Origin: Coriobacteriia bacterium
Lineage (GTDB): Bacteria > Actinomycetota > Coriobacteriia > Anaerosomatales > Anaerosomataceae
DNA length: 64,000 bases
Reading direction: 5' to 3'
Assembly: GCA_030652115.1 (NCBI GenBank)
Contig: JAUSBK010000001.1
Span: 244,254-308,253 of the forward strand
Shown: piece by piece, positions 24,899-33,301 of the stretch
Layout: each line of letters starts with the position of its first letter
Numbering within the stretch: position 1 is the first letter of the stretch
Notes under the pieces: model-generated
Databases searched by the model: none
The model's input: only the letters and a program-made list of their open reading frames with translations
Told to the model about the DNA's origin: nothing
Program-made: the position numbers and the translations under genes

Positions 24899-25099
24899 GC
24901 TCCGTCCCTCGTCTGCGGATTTGGCACTGTCCGACGTAGGGCACACGAGAATCTCGTGCGGCGAGGTTCCGCCTTTGCAGTCCCAGCCACGTTAGCCTTC
25001 CCCTTAAGCCGGGGAGGGCTGTTATACCCATTGGCGTCTCTCGACATTTCCGGGCAGTGGCCTGTGTTCGAACAGGAGCCGCACCGTAACAGATGGAGC
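24899..25099 (-). promoter_or_regulatory. M-box (ykoK) magnesium riboswitch
   Basis: Read on the minus strand, the leader contains GTTACGGTGCGGCTCCTG, CACTGCCCGGAAATGTCGA, GACGCCAATGGGTATAACAG and ACAGTGCCAAATCCGCAGACGA in that order. These match the M-box core blocks of the B. subtilis mgtE leader (GUUAGGUGAGGCUCCU, GCUGCCCAAAAAUGUCGA, GACGCCAAUGGGUCAACAG, ACAGUGCUAAAGCUCUACGA). The outer helix is formed by GCTCCATCTG and CAGA...GGAGC. Mg2+ binding to this aptamer normally favours termination. Of the 621 bases between the HAD gene and the mgtE-like gene, this leader accounts for most; the remainder (24672-24816) is untranslated leader ending in GGGAAGGAG before the start codon. Confidence 0.92.
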
Positions 25100-25141
25100 G
25101 CTCTTGTCGCTGTCAATGCGTCGAGCCGCGACGCACCTGCG

Positions 25142-25170
25142 ATTGTAGGCCTGAGCAGCGGAAACGGCAA
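25142..25170 (-). promoter_or_regulatory. Promoter of the M-box operon
   Basis: On the minus strand TTGCCG and TACAAT are separated by 17 bases. The predicted start falls about 35 bases before the M-box outer helix. Confidence 0.65.
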
Positions 25171-25292
25171 GAGTGTGAAGCGCATCACGTGCCTGCAGGA
25201 ATCGGGCGCAGCGAGAGGCGACTCTGCCGCTTACGGCCGCTGCGGGGCGAGGCGGCAGGGCCTGCGGCCATTCCCTCGGCTTCGGCCGCCGT

Positions 25293-26192
25293 CTAGCCGC
25301 CGAGCGCCTCCAGCCACGCCTGCCCGAACTCCGCCCAGCCCTCGGTCCGCTCGCGCTCGGTGCGCCACACATTGTCGCGCGGGGTGCTCGCCAGGCCACT
25401 CACCACGCCGTTACTGCCGAACGCGTTTGCCACCAGCGCCATCACGCCCACAGCGTCGGCCATCTGAAGGTCGGTGGCCGAGTCGCCGATCGCGGCGGCC
25501 TGGTCGCGCGTGAGGCCCCGCCATGCAAGATCCAGGTCGATCGCCCGGGTCTTCGAAACGCCCCGCGGTACCACATGATACGCGTGGGGCGGCATGTCGC
25601 GGCAGGTGAGCGTTCCGTAGCTGCGCAGCATGCCGTTATCCACCAGGTCGAGCGGGAGCGGGAGCGTGTCGAGGACTGCCTGGCCCTCGGCAACATCCAG
25701 ACAGCCCCTGAGGAGCAGCGAGACCTCTCGGTCCATCTGCCACGGTGCGTAGTGTTCGATGCGGCCGGGGAGGGCCTCCATGAGCGTCTCGGCGGCACGG
25801 ACCCCGTTGATCGCCTGAAAGGGCGTCATGCCTTCGGCGAGCGCATCCTGGGCCCAGGTGCCGTGGTCGACGCGCTCCTCGAAGTCCAGCCCCGCGCCGT
25901 GCACGATGATCCCGCCGGCCTCCGCGATGTAGCCGTCCCAGCCGAGGAGCTGCGTGAGCTCACGCAGCTGCAGCCGACCACGGCCGGAGATCGGCACGAC
26001 CGACAGGCCCGCATGTGCGAGCGCGACGATCGCCTCGGCTACCACGAGCGACGGACGCGCCTCCGCGTCGGCGAGCACGCTACCGCCCTTGGCTACGAGC
26101 GTGCCGTCGAGGTCGGTATAGAGCACGCGCACGCCCGCGAGCGCTTCGAGAGCGCGCGGGTCAGTGGCGAGGAGCGGCGTGTCGGTCGACAT
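25293..26192 (-). CDS. HAD-superfamily (type IIB, Cof-like) phosphatase
   Basis: A 299-residue protein. Motif I is VLYTDLDGTLV (DxDGT), motif II VVPISGR, motif III a lysine in the RGVSKTRAIDLDL segment, and motif IV AIGDSATDLQMADAVG. The cap between about residues 85 and 200 is of type C2. Related enzymes dephosphorylate sugar or mannosyl-3-phosphoglycerate substrates. The start at 26192 is set by homology and a GGAAGGGAA ribosome site; upstream in-frame codons add an unlikely peptide. Substrate unknown. It is transcribed alone, divergent from the DUF2177 gene. Confidence 0.8.
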   Translation of the reverse strand: MSTDTPLLATDPRALEALAGVRVLYTDLDGTLVAKGGSVLADAEARPSLVVAEAIVALAHAGLSVVPISGRGRLQLRELTQLLGWDGYIAEAGGIIVHGAGLDFEERVDHGTWAQDALAEGMTPFQAINGVRAAETLMEALPGRIEHYAPWQMDREVSLLLRGCLDVAEGQAVLDTLPLPLDLVDNGMLRSYGTLTCRDMPPHAYHVVPRGVSKTRAIDLDLAWRGLTRDQAAAIGDSATDLQMADAVGVMALVANAFGSNGVVSGLASTPRDNVWRTERERTEGWAEFGQAWLEALGG

Positions 26193-26293
26193 GCGGGCGT
26201 TCCCTTCCCGAAGGTGCGTCCATTGTAGGTCATGCCGCTCCCGGTAGGTGCCCGGGGGAATACACACACCAACACTCCCCGAAAGGAGCAACG

Positions 26294-26707
26294 ATGTCGT
26301 TCACGAAGCTGGCGGGGCCGTATGCGATCTGCGCGGTGGTGTTCTTCGCGGTGGACCTGGTCTGGCTTTCGATCGCCACCAAGCGCATCTACCAGCCGTA
26401 TCTCGGCTCCCTGCTTTCGAGCGAACCGAAACTGGGTGTCGCGGCGGTCTTCTACCTGCTGTACGTGATCGGCGTCGTCGCGCTCGCGGTGGTGCCCGGA
26501 CTTCGCGAGGGTGCGGTGCTCGGCGCGCTGTGGCGCGGGGCGCTGTTCGGACTGCTCGCGTACGCAACCTACGATCTCACCAACCTCGCCACGATCGAGG
26601 GTTGGGCATGGCAGGTCTCCGCGATCGACCTCGTGTGGGGAACCACCGTCACGAGCATCGTCTCCGTTGCCGGATACTATGCGGGGAAGTGGTTGGGCAT
26701 CAGCTAG
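26294..26707 (+). CDS. DUF2177-family membrane protein
   Basis: A 137-residue protein with four predicted helices (YAICAVVFFAVDLVWLSI, VAAVFYLLYVIGVVALAVV, ALWRGALFGLLAYATYDLTN, LVWGTTVTSIVSVAGYY). The helix-1 DLVWL and helix-3 YATYDLTNLAT motifs are characteristic of DUF2177. Function is unknown. AAAGGAG is six bases before the ATG and a strong terminator follows the gene, so it is probably a monocistronic unit. Confidence 0.85.
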   Translation: MSFTKLAGPYAICAVVFFAVDLVWLSIATKRIYQPYLGSLLSSEPKLGVAAVFYLLYVIGVVALAVVPGLREGAVLGALWRGALFGLLAYATYDLTNLATIEGWAWQVSAIDLVWGTTVTSIVSVAGYYAGKWLGIS

Positions 26708-26745
26708 GTCTCTGCCGAAGGTCTGACCGGCGCCCGTGGTACAAG

Positions 26746-26775
26746 GACGCCCGCTCCGGACGGAGCGGGCGTCTT
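26746..26775 (+). terminator. Terminator between DUF2177 and the small secreted peptide gene
   Basis: A perfect 12-bp stem, GACGCCCGCTCC with GGAGCGGGCGTC, closed by GGAC and followed by TT. The genes on both sides converge on it, so it could work in both directions. Confidence 0.75.
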
Positions 26776-26797
26776 GAGGTGCACGAGCAGTGCCGGG

Positions 26798-27004
26798 CTA
26801 CTCCATCGGCCAGCCTGAGAAACCGCGGTGCATGACGCCGGGGTTCATCTCGGCGTCGAACCCGCCGTGCAGCTGCGCGTGTTCCGCGTGATGCAGACCG
26901 AAGTCACGGCCCGCGCCACCCGAGCCTGGTAGTGCGAACGCCGGAGCGGCGAGTACGAGTATCATCACGATAGCCAATGCGATCACGATCATCGTCCGTG
27001 TCAT
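26798..27004 (-). CDS. Small secreted or membrane-anchored His/Met-rich peptide
   Basis: A 68-residue product with a clear signal sequence (TRTMIVIALAIVMILVLAAP, then AFALPGSGG with an A-x-A cleavage site near residue 24). The mature part of about 44 residues has six histidines and several methionines (LHHAEHAQLHGG, MNPGVMHRG). AAAGGAGGGG precedes the ATG, a strong argument that it is translated. His/Met clustering could bind copper or another metal outside the membrane, which is speculation. A hairpin (CGCCAGAGGG with CCCTCGGCG, 27019-27041) lies just upstream of the ribosome site. No family recognised. Confidence 0.6.
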   Translation of the reverse strand: MTRTMIVIALAIVMILVLAAPAFALPGSGGAGRDFGLHHAEHAQLHGGFDAEMNPGVMHRGFSGWPME

Positions 27005-27174
27005 GGCCCCTCCTTTCCTTTCGCCGAGGGCTAACCCTCTGGCGACGAAGCCTTAACAACACTTAATACCCTCAGAATTGTCGAGGCAAACCCCGGTCCC
27101 TGGGGGTCGACTGCCGTCCGCCGAGGCATCATGCCACCCGCCGACTCGTGTGCCGAAAGGCGCCATCCGGGGTC

Positions 27175-27180
27175 TATACT
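27175..27180 (+). promoter_or_regulatory. -10 box TATACT upstream of the GNAT gene
   Basis: A consensus-like TATACT 43 bases before the GTG at 27223; no good -35 is visible at the usual distance. Confidence 0.4.
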
Positions 27181-27222
27181 GGGCACGCTCGCGCTCGCGT
27201 CGTCGCCCGAGGAGGCTCTCCC

Positions 27223-27828
27223 GTGACCGATCAGTCAGGTATCCCGTTCCCGCACTATCGCTGCGGCGAGTGTGGCAAGGAACTCCCACTCACGCAGGCC
27301 AGACTTACCGTGACGTGCGACGGGCATCAGCCCGGCAGGAGCGATGTGGCCGTGGAGGTACGCGCTGCCACGCGCGCCGATCGCGGCGATATCGAGGACA
27401 TCTGCGATCAGGCGCTCGGAGAGACCGACGTGGACGTGTTCGGGCGCTCGTTCGACGTGCTGGGTCAGGAGAACCTCGTCGCCGCCTCCGAAGGCCGCTT
27501 CGCGGGTGTCGTCTCGCTTGCGGTGGATGGGGGCGACCTGGCGGTCGTGTTGCTGAGCGTATTCCCCGGTTTTCAGGGCCACGGCGTTGGCGGTGCGCTC
27601 CTCGACGCCGCAGTGAAGGTGGCGGCAGACCGCGGTCTGCCCGGCGTGAAGGCGGCGATCAGCAACGACGACGTTCCGTCGTTCTCCTTCTACCAGCGGC
27701 ACGGTTTTGTGATCGACTCGGTAGCCAAGGGGCTGCTTGCGGACCGCTATGGCTCCGCCGAGCCCGGCTTCTCAGGGATTCGCGTGCGCGACGAAATCCG
27801 CCTTCGGCGTTCGGTGTGCCCGGCCTGA
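27223..27828 (+). CDS. GNAT-family acetyltransferase with N-terminal zinc-ribbon-like segment
   Basis: A 201-residue protein. The first 35 residues contain YRCGECGKELP and VTCDGH, a C-x2-C...C-x2-H pattern suggesting one zinc site. The GNAT domain covers about 45-190, with VRAATRADRGDIEDIC, LSVFPGFQGHGVGGALLDAA (acetyl-CoA loop) and FSFYQRHGFVIDS. GAGGAGG eight bases before GTG 27223 fixes the start. Substrate unknown. It converges on the response-regulator cluster with only seven bases between stops. Confidence 0.78.
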   Translation: MTDQSGIPFPHYRCGECGKELPLTQARLTVTCDGHQPGRSDVAVEVRAATRADRGDIEDICDQALGETDVDVFGRSFDVLGQENLVAASEGRFAGVVSLAVDGGDLAVVLLSVFPGFQGHGVGGALLDAAVKVAADRGLPGVKAAISNDDVPSFSFYQRHGFVIDSVAKGLLADRYGSAEPGFSGIRVRDEIRLRRSVCPA

Positions 27829-27835
27829 CGGCGTG

Positions 27836-28240
27836 CTACTGCGCGGTCTCTCCGTCTGCACCGTCCGACGCGGCCAGCATGCGCTCGACGTGCGCGCGCA
27901 GGTCGCTCGGCGTGAACGGCTTGGTGAGGTAGTCGCTACAGCCGAGCGACGCGCCGTGCTCGAGGTCCACCTTCTGCGCGGCCGTCGTGAGCATCATGAC
28001 GGGCACTTCTGCTGTCTCGGGCCGCAGCCGCAGGAAGTGCAAGACCTCCCAGCCATCGAGCTTGGGCATGGTCACGTCGAGCAGAATGAGATCGGGCGTG
28101 CGATCGAGGGCGAGTTCGAGCGCTTGCTCGCCGTCCACCGCCTCGATGAGCTCGTGTCCGAGCGAGCGTAGCGCCGCCTTCACGAGCATGCGGATCTGCT
28201 GGTTGTCGTCAGCGGTGAGTATGAGCCGTTCGGCTGCCAC
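27836..28240 (-). CDS. REC-only response regulator (third of three)
   Basis: A 134-residue single receiver domain. The acidic pair is in LILTADDNQQ, the phosphoacceptor Asp is in LILLDVTMPKLDGWEV, then VMMLTTA and the conserved Lys in YLTKPFTPSDL. There is no output domain; a 15-residue tail follows. It likely shuttles phosphate or binds a partner. It is the last gene of the phosphorelay cluster, 35 bases after the preceding one. Confidence 0.88.
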   Translation of the reverse strand: MAAERLILTADDNQQIRMLVKAALRSLGHELIEAVDGEQALELALDRTPDLILLDVTMPKLDGWEVLHFLRLRPETAEVPVMMLTTAAQKVDLEHGASLGCSDYLTKPFTPSDLRAHVERMLAASDGADGETAQ

Positions 28241-28275
28241 ATCTGCCCCCTGGAAGTGACGGTCGGATGGTCTCT

Positions 28276-28731
28276 CTAGTCGCGATCGCGGTGCATGATC
28301 TCGACGATCTTGTTGAGCTTGGCTTCGCGGCTCCTGCGCTCGCGCTCGTGCTCGGCACGCCGTGCCGGATCCAGCATCGCCGAGATGTGATCGGCCACTT
28401 CCGAAGGCTTGAACGGCTTGGGCAGGTAGTCGCTGAATGGGTCAGCGGCGATCTCCCGGTGCTGCTCCTCGAACGTGCCCGCCGCCGAGAGGAAGAGTAT
28501 CGGAAGCTCCTTGGTCGCAGGGTTCTGGCGGAGCTTGTCGTGTACCTGATGGCCGGTCATTCCCGGCATCATCACATCGAGGACTACAAGATCCGGCTTC
28601 TCGGCAGCAACCATGCCCATCGCCTGGAGCCCGTCTTCGGCCTCGAGGACTTCGAACCCACGGCCCGTTAGGGCCACGTTCAGCAGTCTCCGAATCGACG
28701 ATTCATCATCGACAACGAGGATCCTCTTCAT
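28276..28731 (-). CDS. REC-only response regulator (second of three)
   Basis: A 151-residue receiver domain: RILVVDDESSIRRLL, LVVLDVMMPGMTGHQV with the phosphoacceptor Asp, LFLSAAG, YLPKPFKPSEVADH. A charged 25-residue C-terminal helix (EHERERRSREAKLNKIVEIM) follows and could mediate dimerisation or docking. No DNA-binding domain is present. It is 18 bases downstream of the first REC gene. Confidence 0.88.
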   Translation of the reverse strand: MKRILVVDDESSIRRLLNVALTGRGFEVLEAEDGLQAMGMVAAEKPDLVVLDVMMPGMTGHQVHDKLRQNPATKELPILFLSAAGTFEEQHREIAADPFSDYLPKPFKPSEVADHISAMLDPARRAEHERERRSREAKLNKIVEIMHRDRD

Positions 28732-28749
28732 GCGCAGACGTCCCTTCCG

Positions 28750-29115
28750 CTAGGTGCCGAGGATCTCCCCGACCCGCTGACACAAGTCCTTCGGCGTGAA
28801 TGGCTTGCAGATGTACTCGCAGGCCCCCCCGGCCAGCCCCTCTTCGACCTCGGTGCGCTGGCTCTTTGCGGAGAGCATGATCACCGGTATGTGTTCCGTC
28901 GCCGGATCGGCCTTCAGTTTATTGAGAACCTCGTACCCTGTCATCACCGGCATCATCACGTCGAGCAAGATCAGGTCCGGGGTCTCGGCGCACGCCAAGT
29001 CGTATGCTTCGCCGCCGTCCGTGGCCTGTAGGACTTCATACCCCCTGTTCGCGAGGGTGAACGACACCAGCTTCCTGATGTGCGGTTCGTCATCTGCGAT
29101 GAGGATCCGGGTCAC
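28750..29115 (-). CDS. REC-only response regulator (first of three)
   Basis: A 121-residue CheY-like protein: RILIADDEPHIRKLV, LILLDVMMPVMTGYEV, VIMLSAKSQ, YICKPFTPKDL. It overlaps the 3' end of the hybrid kinase gene by four bases, so it is translationally coupled and the most likely direct partner. No output domain. Confidence 0.9.
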   Translation of the reverse strand: MTRILIADDEPHIRKLVSFTLANRGYEVLQATDGGEAYDLACAETPDLILLDVMMPVMTGYEVLNKLKADPATEHIPVIMLSAKSQRTEVEEGLAGGACEYICKPFTPKDLCQRVGEILGT

Positions 29116-31271
29116 CGTGCCTCATCCTCCGTCATGACCGACTCCACACGCGTGACGAACTCCTCGACATCGAACGGCTTGCTCACGCGCTCCGTTGCCA
29201 GTCCGAGCACGTCGGATCGTTCGCGATCGATCGGGTAGGCGGACATGATGACCACGGGAATGTCCATGGTCTCCTCGCTTGTCTTGAGCTCCTCGAGGAC
29301 CGCGTAGCCGTCCATGACCGGCATCCGCAGATCGAGCAGGATGGCGTCCGGCTTGGCGCGCTTGACGGCGGCCATCGCCTCGCGTCCGTCGTAGGCGCCC
29401 ATCACCGTGTAACCGCGCTGCTTGAGTGTGTGACAGAGCAGGTCGACGATCTGCTTGTCATCGTCCACCACCAGGACCACGGGTGCAGCGATCGAACCCA
29501 CGAGGCCGTCGATCACGCCGATCAGCCGGTCCTTGTCGATCGGCTTCTCGAGATAGCCGGCCGCGCCGCACCGTTCGCTCTTGCCCTCATCGCAGATGAT
29601 CGACAGCACCACGACAGGGATGTCCCGAGTGGCGGCATCTCCCTTGAGCTTCTTGAGCAGCTGGAACCCGGCGCCCTCGTCGAGCATCACGTCGAGCGTG
29701 ATCACCCGCGGCTCGAGCTCTACCGCGTACTCCCACGCTTCGCCGGCCGTGAACGCCTTGACCACCTCGTAGCCGCGGCGCGACAGATAGGTGGCGATAA
29801 GATTCGCCACGTCTTCGGAGTTGTCGACCACCAGTACCCGACCGCCGGGGGAGCCGAGCGGGCCTTCGAGCGCAGGGGTCCGCACATGCTTGTCCGAAGC
29901 GAGCGGCAACTCGAACCAGAACGTGGAGCCCTCTCCCTCGGCGCTCTTCACACCCACGCGTCCGCCGAGGAGTTCGATGATGCTCTTGCAGATGGACAGA
30001 CCCAGGCCGGTGCCGCCGATCTCGCGCGTGAGCGAGGAGTCGACGCGGTAGAACTTGGTGAAGAGCTTGCCCTGGTCCTCCGCTGCAATGCCGATGCCCT
30101 GGTCGGTGATGCTCACTCGCACCATCTTGTCCTCCACCGAGGCACGTACGTGCACGTCGCCGCCTTCGGGTGAGTACTTGATGGCGTTGCTGATGAAGTT
30201 GATGAGCACCTGGCCCACGCGATCGGGGTCTCCCGCAGCGAGTGGGAGGTCCTCCGGGACGTCGGCGTGGATCGTACGTCCCAGCTGGTCGAGCACGGCC
30301 CTGAACGTGTTGACGGCGCCGGCTACACGCTCGGCCACATCGAGGGGCTGCACCTTGAGCACGATGCGGCCGCTCTCGATGCGGGAGATATCCAGCATGT
30401 CGTTGATGAGGTCCACGAGCCGGTCGGAGTTCTCCTTGACGATGCCGAGGAACTCCTGCTGGATCTCGTTCACCTCGCCGGCCTCGCCGTCGAGGATGAG
30501 ATCGATGTAGCCCTTGATCGACGTCAGCGGCGTGCGCAACTCGTGGCTTACGGTGGAGACGAACTCGTTCTTCATCTGCGTCGCCTCGCGCTCGGCGGTG
30601 ACGTCGCGGATGTTGGTTATGGTTCCGAGGTAGCTGCCATCGTCATCGAGCACCGGGTCAACCCGCACGTCCACGATGCGGTGCTCCGGCTCCTCCATGC
30701 GGACCTCGCGCAGCTGGGTGCCGGTCTCGCGCACCGTGCCCTCGGGATCCGCGGCCAGACGGAAGACCTTCCACGTGTCCGTGATAAGGCCCACCAGGGC
30801 CTCCGCGCCGATGCCAAGGATGCGTTCCGCAGCCGGGTTCACGAAGGTGATGCGGTCCTCGGCGTCGAAGACCACGATTCCGTCGCTCGTGCTCGTGAGG
30901 ATGGCTTCCGAACGCCGTCGCACGGCGGTGATCTCGGTGTTGTCCCTGATGGTGACGACCGCGCCCCACGCGATGCCGTCCACATAGGGGGTCACCGTGA
31001 ACGTGTAGTCGTTCCCGTTGAGCTCGCACTTGGAGACGACCGCGCTCTGCTTGTCGAGCGCCTCACGGAGCGCGGCATTGAGCCCACAGACGCCCAGACC
31101 GTCAATCGGGATGCCGACACACTCGTTCCGTACGACGCCGAGCATGGCCGAGGCGGCCTCGTTGATCATGCGGACCGTGCGATCGGGCGACACGGCGATC
31201 ATGCCTTCGCTCGTGCCGGCCAACAGCGCCCTGATGTGCGAGTAGCTGCGCCGTTCGTTGCTGTCGGGCAC
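29112..31271 (-). CDS. Hybrid sensor histidine kinase: PAS-PAS-HisKA-HATPase-REC-REC
   Basis: A 719-residue soluble kinase with no membrane helices. Two PAS domains span about 10-245 (GMIAVSPDRTVRMINEAAS, GIVVFDAEDRITFVNPAAE). HisKA has its His in VSTVSHELRTPLTSIKGY (about 250). The HATPase includes NFISNAIKYSPEGG, DQGIGIAAED and GGTGLGLSICK. Two C-terminal receiver domains follow (TLDVMLDEGAGF, which lacks the usual MP after the Asp, and LLDLRMPVMDGY). GTG 31271 is chosen because GGAGGTGG precedes it; an ATG 24 bases upstream is in frame. It heads a four-gene operon with three REC-only proteins. Confidence 0.9.
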   Translation of the reverse strand: MPDSNERRSYSHIRALLAGTSEGMIAVSPDRTVRMINEAASAMLGVVRNECVGIPIDGLGVCGLNAALREALDKQSAVVSKCELNGNDYTFTVTPYVDGIAWGAVVTIRDNTEITAVRRRSEAILTSTSDGIVVFDAEDRITFVNPAAERILGIGAEALVGLITDTWKVFRLAADPEGTVRETGTQLREVRMEEPEHRIVDVRVDPVLDDDGSYLGTITNIRDVTAEREATQMKNEFVSTVSHELRTPLTSIKGYIDLILDGEAGEVNEIQQEFLGIVKENSDRLVDLINDMLDISRIESGRIVLKVQPLDVAERVAGAVNTFRAVLDQLGRTIHADVPEDLPLAAGDPDRVGQVLINFISNAIKYSPEGGDVHVRASVEDKMVRVSITDQGIGIAAEDQGKLFTKFYRVDSSLTREIGGTGLGLSICKSIIELLGGRVGVKSAEGEGSTFWFELPLASDKHVRTPALEGPLGSPGGRVLVVDNSEDVANLIATYLSRRGYEVVKAFTAGEAWEYAVELEPRVITLDVMLDEGAGFQLLKKLKGDAATRDIPVVVLSIICDEGKSERCGAAGYLEKPIDKDRLIGVIDGLVGSIAAPVVLVVDDDKQIVDLLCHTLKQRGYTVMGAYDGREAMAAVKRAKPDAILLDLRMPVMDGYAVLEELKTSEETMDIPVVIMSAYPIDRERSDVLGLATERVSKPFDVEEFVTRVESVMTEDEAR

Positions 31272-31438
31272 CGAACACCACCTCCGTATGGGCATACCTC
31301 CACACCGGACTATTCGGGTTAGTCACCCTGAATCCTGCCTGTGCCGAGCACGAGCGGCCGCTGATAAGGCTTGCGTCTCTCGCGGTCCTGCGAACGGGCA
31401 GAGCGCGCCTGTCTCCAGGCACGCTCTGGCGGTGTGTA

Positions 31439-31514
31439 TGGTGCCCCCTGCTGGAATCGAACCAGCGACACCAGGTTTAGGAAACCTGTGCTCTATCCCC
31501 TGAGCTAAGAGGGC
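31439..31514 (-). tRNA. tRNA-Arg (anticodon CCT)
   Basis: On the minus strand the 76-nt sequence begins GCCCTCTTAGCTCAG and ends AGGGGGCACCA. The acceptor stem GCCCTCT pairs with AGGGGGC, and the anticodon stem CAGGT/ACCTG encloses loop TTCCTAA, giving anticodon CCT (codon AGG). The TTCGATTCC T-loop is intact. The CCA end is encoded. A TACCAT -10-like box lies about 20 bases upstream. Confidence 0.95.
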
Positions 31515-31699
31515 GGGTCGACGCCCGCTAATGGTACCCGACTCGGCACGGCGGCTCCACCTCGGCGTGCGTGCCCGCATGCGCGGGTATGAACCCGGCA
31601 AGCACGATACGAGGAGGCGGCACGACGGCGTGAGTGCCGCTGTACGGGCGGGGCTGACATGCCGATAAACTCGGATAGGGACCGACAACGGAGGTGCAC

Positions 31700-31930
31700 A
31701 TGAACCGCTATGACCTCGACTGCCGTGGGCAGAAGTGCCCGATGCCTCTCGTGAACCTGCAGAAGCGCATGAAGGAGATCGAGCCGGGCGACGAGGTGGA
31801 CTTCGTGGCCGACGACTCGAGCTGCGTCCAGGACGTTCCGGCCTGGTGTGGCGTCACGGGTCACGAACTCGTCTCGATCGAGAAGAAAGACGGTCTCATC
31901 ACTGCGCTGCTGAAGCGCGGTCCACACTAG
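31700..31930 (+). CDS. TusA/SirA-family sulfur carrier protein
   Basis: A 76-residue protein with the family CPxP motif (DCRGQKCPMPLVNLQKRM), whose first cysteine carries persulfide sulfur. DFVADDSSCVQDVPAWCGVTGHEL supplies two further cysteines typical of the longer TusA-like group. It probably relays sulfur for tRNA thiolation, molybdopterin or sulfur-oxidation pathways; no partner genes are adjacent. GGAGG lies four to nine bases before ATG 31700, which is preferred over the GTG six bases upstream. Confidence 0.88.
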   Translation: MNRYDLDCRGQKCPMPLVNLQKRMKEIEPGDEVDFVADDSSCVQDVPAWCGVTGHELVSIEKKDGLITALLKRGPH

Positions 31931-32053
31931 ATTCACACTCCAGACCTACGCGCGAGGGTGCGTCTCGGGCATCGAGCACGTACAATGCACCGTGCCGGAC
32001 GTTGATGTCCGCGCTCGCGAGTCACGGAGAATCCCCTGCGCTCTCTGCGGACA

Positions 32054-33295
32054 TTGGCTACGTTCCTCGTGGTGGTGCTTGTCGCCACCGCGGTGACGCT
32101 TGCCGGCCTCAGTTGGTGGCCGCTCGTGCTCCCGCAGCACGCGATGGCCACGCCCGACGTGGTCACCTGGCCGGAGGCCTCGGCAGAACGCACGGTGCCA
32201 AGGCCTCCCGACCCGGTCGAGCGCTTCACGATCGTAGCGGTCGGCGACCTGATGGCGCACCTCCCGCAGGTCTCGGCGGCCAAGACTACATCGGGCTACG
32301 ACTTCACACCGTGTTTCGCCCCCGTGGCCTCCCGCGTGTCGGCAGCCGACCTGGCGATCGGCAACTTCGAGACCGTGATGGCCGGCAGCGGCGCCGGGTA
32401 CACCGGGTATCCAGCCTTCAACACGCCTGACGAGTACGCGCAGGCGGCCGTGGGCGCGGGCTTCGACGTGCTCACGAACGCGAACAACCACGTACTCGAT
32501 CGAGGGACGAACGGACTCACCCGCACGCTCGACGTCCTCGATGGGCTCGGTGTACTCCATACCGGTGCGGCGCGGACCGCCGAAGAGGCCGACCGCGTCC
32601 TCGTCGCCGATGTGCGCGGCGTGAAGGTCGCTGTCATCGCCTACACCTACGGGATGAACGGCGCCTCCGCACCCGCAGGCAAGTCGTGGATGGTGAACGT
32701 CATCAGCGAGCAGAAGATGGTCGCCGACGTGAAGGAGGCGCGCGCGCTGGGCGCCGACCTCGTGGTCGTGAGCATCCACAACGGGACCGAGTACCAGCGC
32801 CAGCCCTCGGCAGCGCAGGAGAAGCTCGAGCAGGCGATGGTGGACGCCGGCGCCGACGTGGTGCTCGGCAGCCATCCGCACGTGATCCAACCGATGAAGA
32901 CGGTGGAAGCGACTCGTGCCGATGGCACGCCGCGGACGGCGTTCATCATCCACTCCCTCGGCAACTTCGTGTCGAGCCAGCGCCCCCGGTACCGCGACAC
33001 CGGGCTGATACTGCAGTTCGAGTTCGAGAAGAACCTCAAGACCGGCGTGACCACGCTGCTTGGGGTCTCCTACGTGCCGGTGTGGGTGGACGAGACCGAC
33101 GCCACCGGCGCAGAGACCCGCGTGCTCCCCATCGGCGACGTGCTGGCCGATCCGGCGTACGCGGGCGTGAGCGCAGCCGAGCGGACGAAGATGCAGCAGG
33201 CATGGGACGACACCACTACGCACCTCGGGAGCATCGAGACCACGCTTGCCGATACCGCGGCGGTGCCGTTCTACCGCACGGCGGCTACGCGGTAG
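32054..33295 (+). CDS. CapA-family (poly-gamma-glutamate synthesis type) metallophosphatase-like protein
   Basis: About 413 residues. A signal/anchor helix (ATFLVVVLVATAVTLAGLSW) is followed by a CapA domain: VAVGDLMAH, ADLAIGNFETVM, VLTNANNHVLDRG, VVSIHNGTEY, VLGSHPHVIQPM and FIIHSLGNFVSSQ. These are the metal-binding motifs of the CapA/calcineurin-like fold. Such proteins work in capsule or cell-surface polymer metabolism outside the membrane. The true start is uncertain: TTG 32054 has no ribosome site, while an in-frame CTG at 32036 lies six bases after GGAGA. A TACAAT -10-like box is at 31981. Confidence 0.85.
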   Translation: MATFLVVVLVATAVTLAGLSWWPLVLPQHAMATPDVVTWPEASAERTVPRPPDPVERFTIVAVGDLMAHLPQVSAAKTTSGYDFTPCFAPVASRVSAADLAIGNFETVMAGSGAGYTGYPAFNTPDEYAQAAVGAGFDVLTNANNHVLDRGTNGLTRTLDVLDGLGVLHTGAARTAEEADRVLVADVRGVKVAVIAYTYGMNGASAPAGKSWMVNVISEQKMVADVKEARALGADLVVVSIHNGTEYQRQPSAAQEKLEQAMVDAGADVVLGSHPHVIQPMKTVEATRADGTPRTAFIIHSLGNFVSSQRPRYRDTGLILQFEFEKNLKTGVTTLLGVSYVPVWVDETDATGAETRVLPIGDVLADPAYAGVSAAERTKMQQAWDDTTTHLGSIETTLADTAAVPFYRTAATR

Positions 33296-33301
33296 GCGCC
33301 C

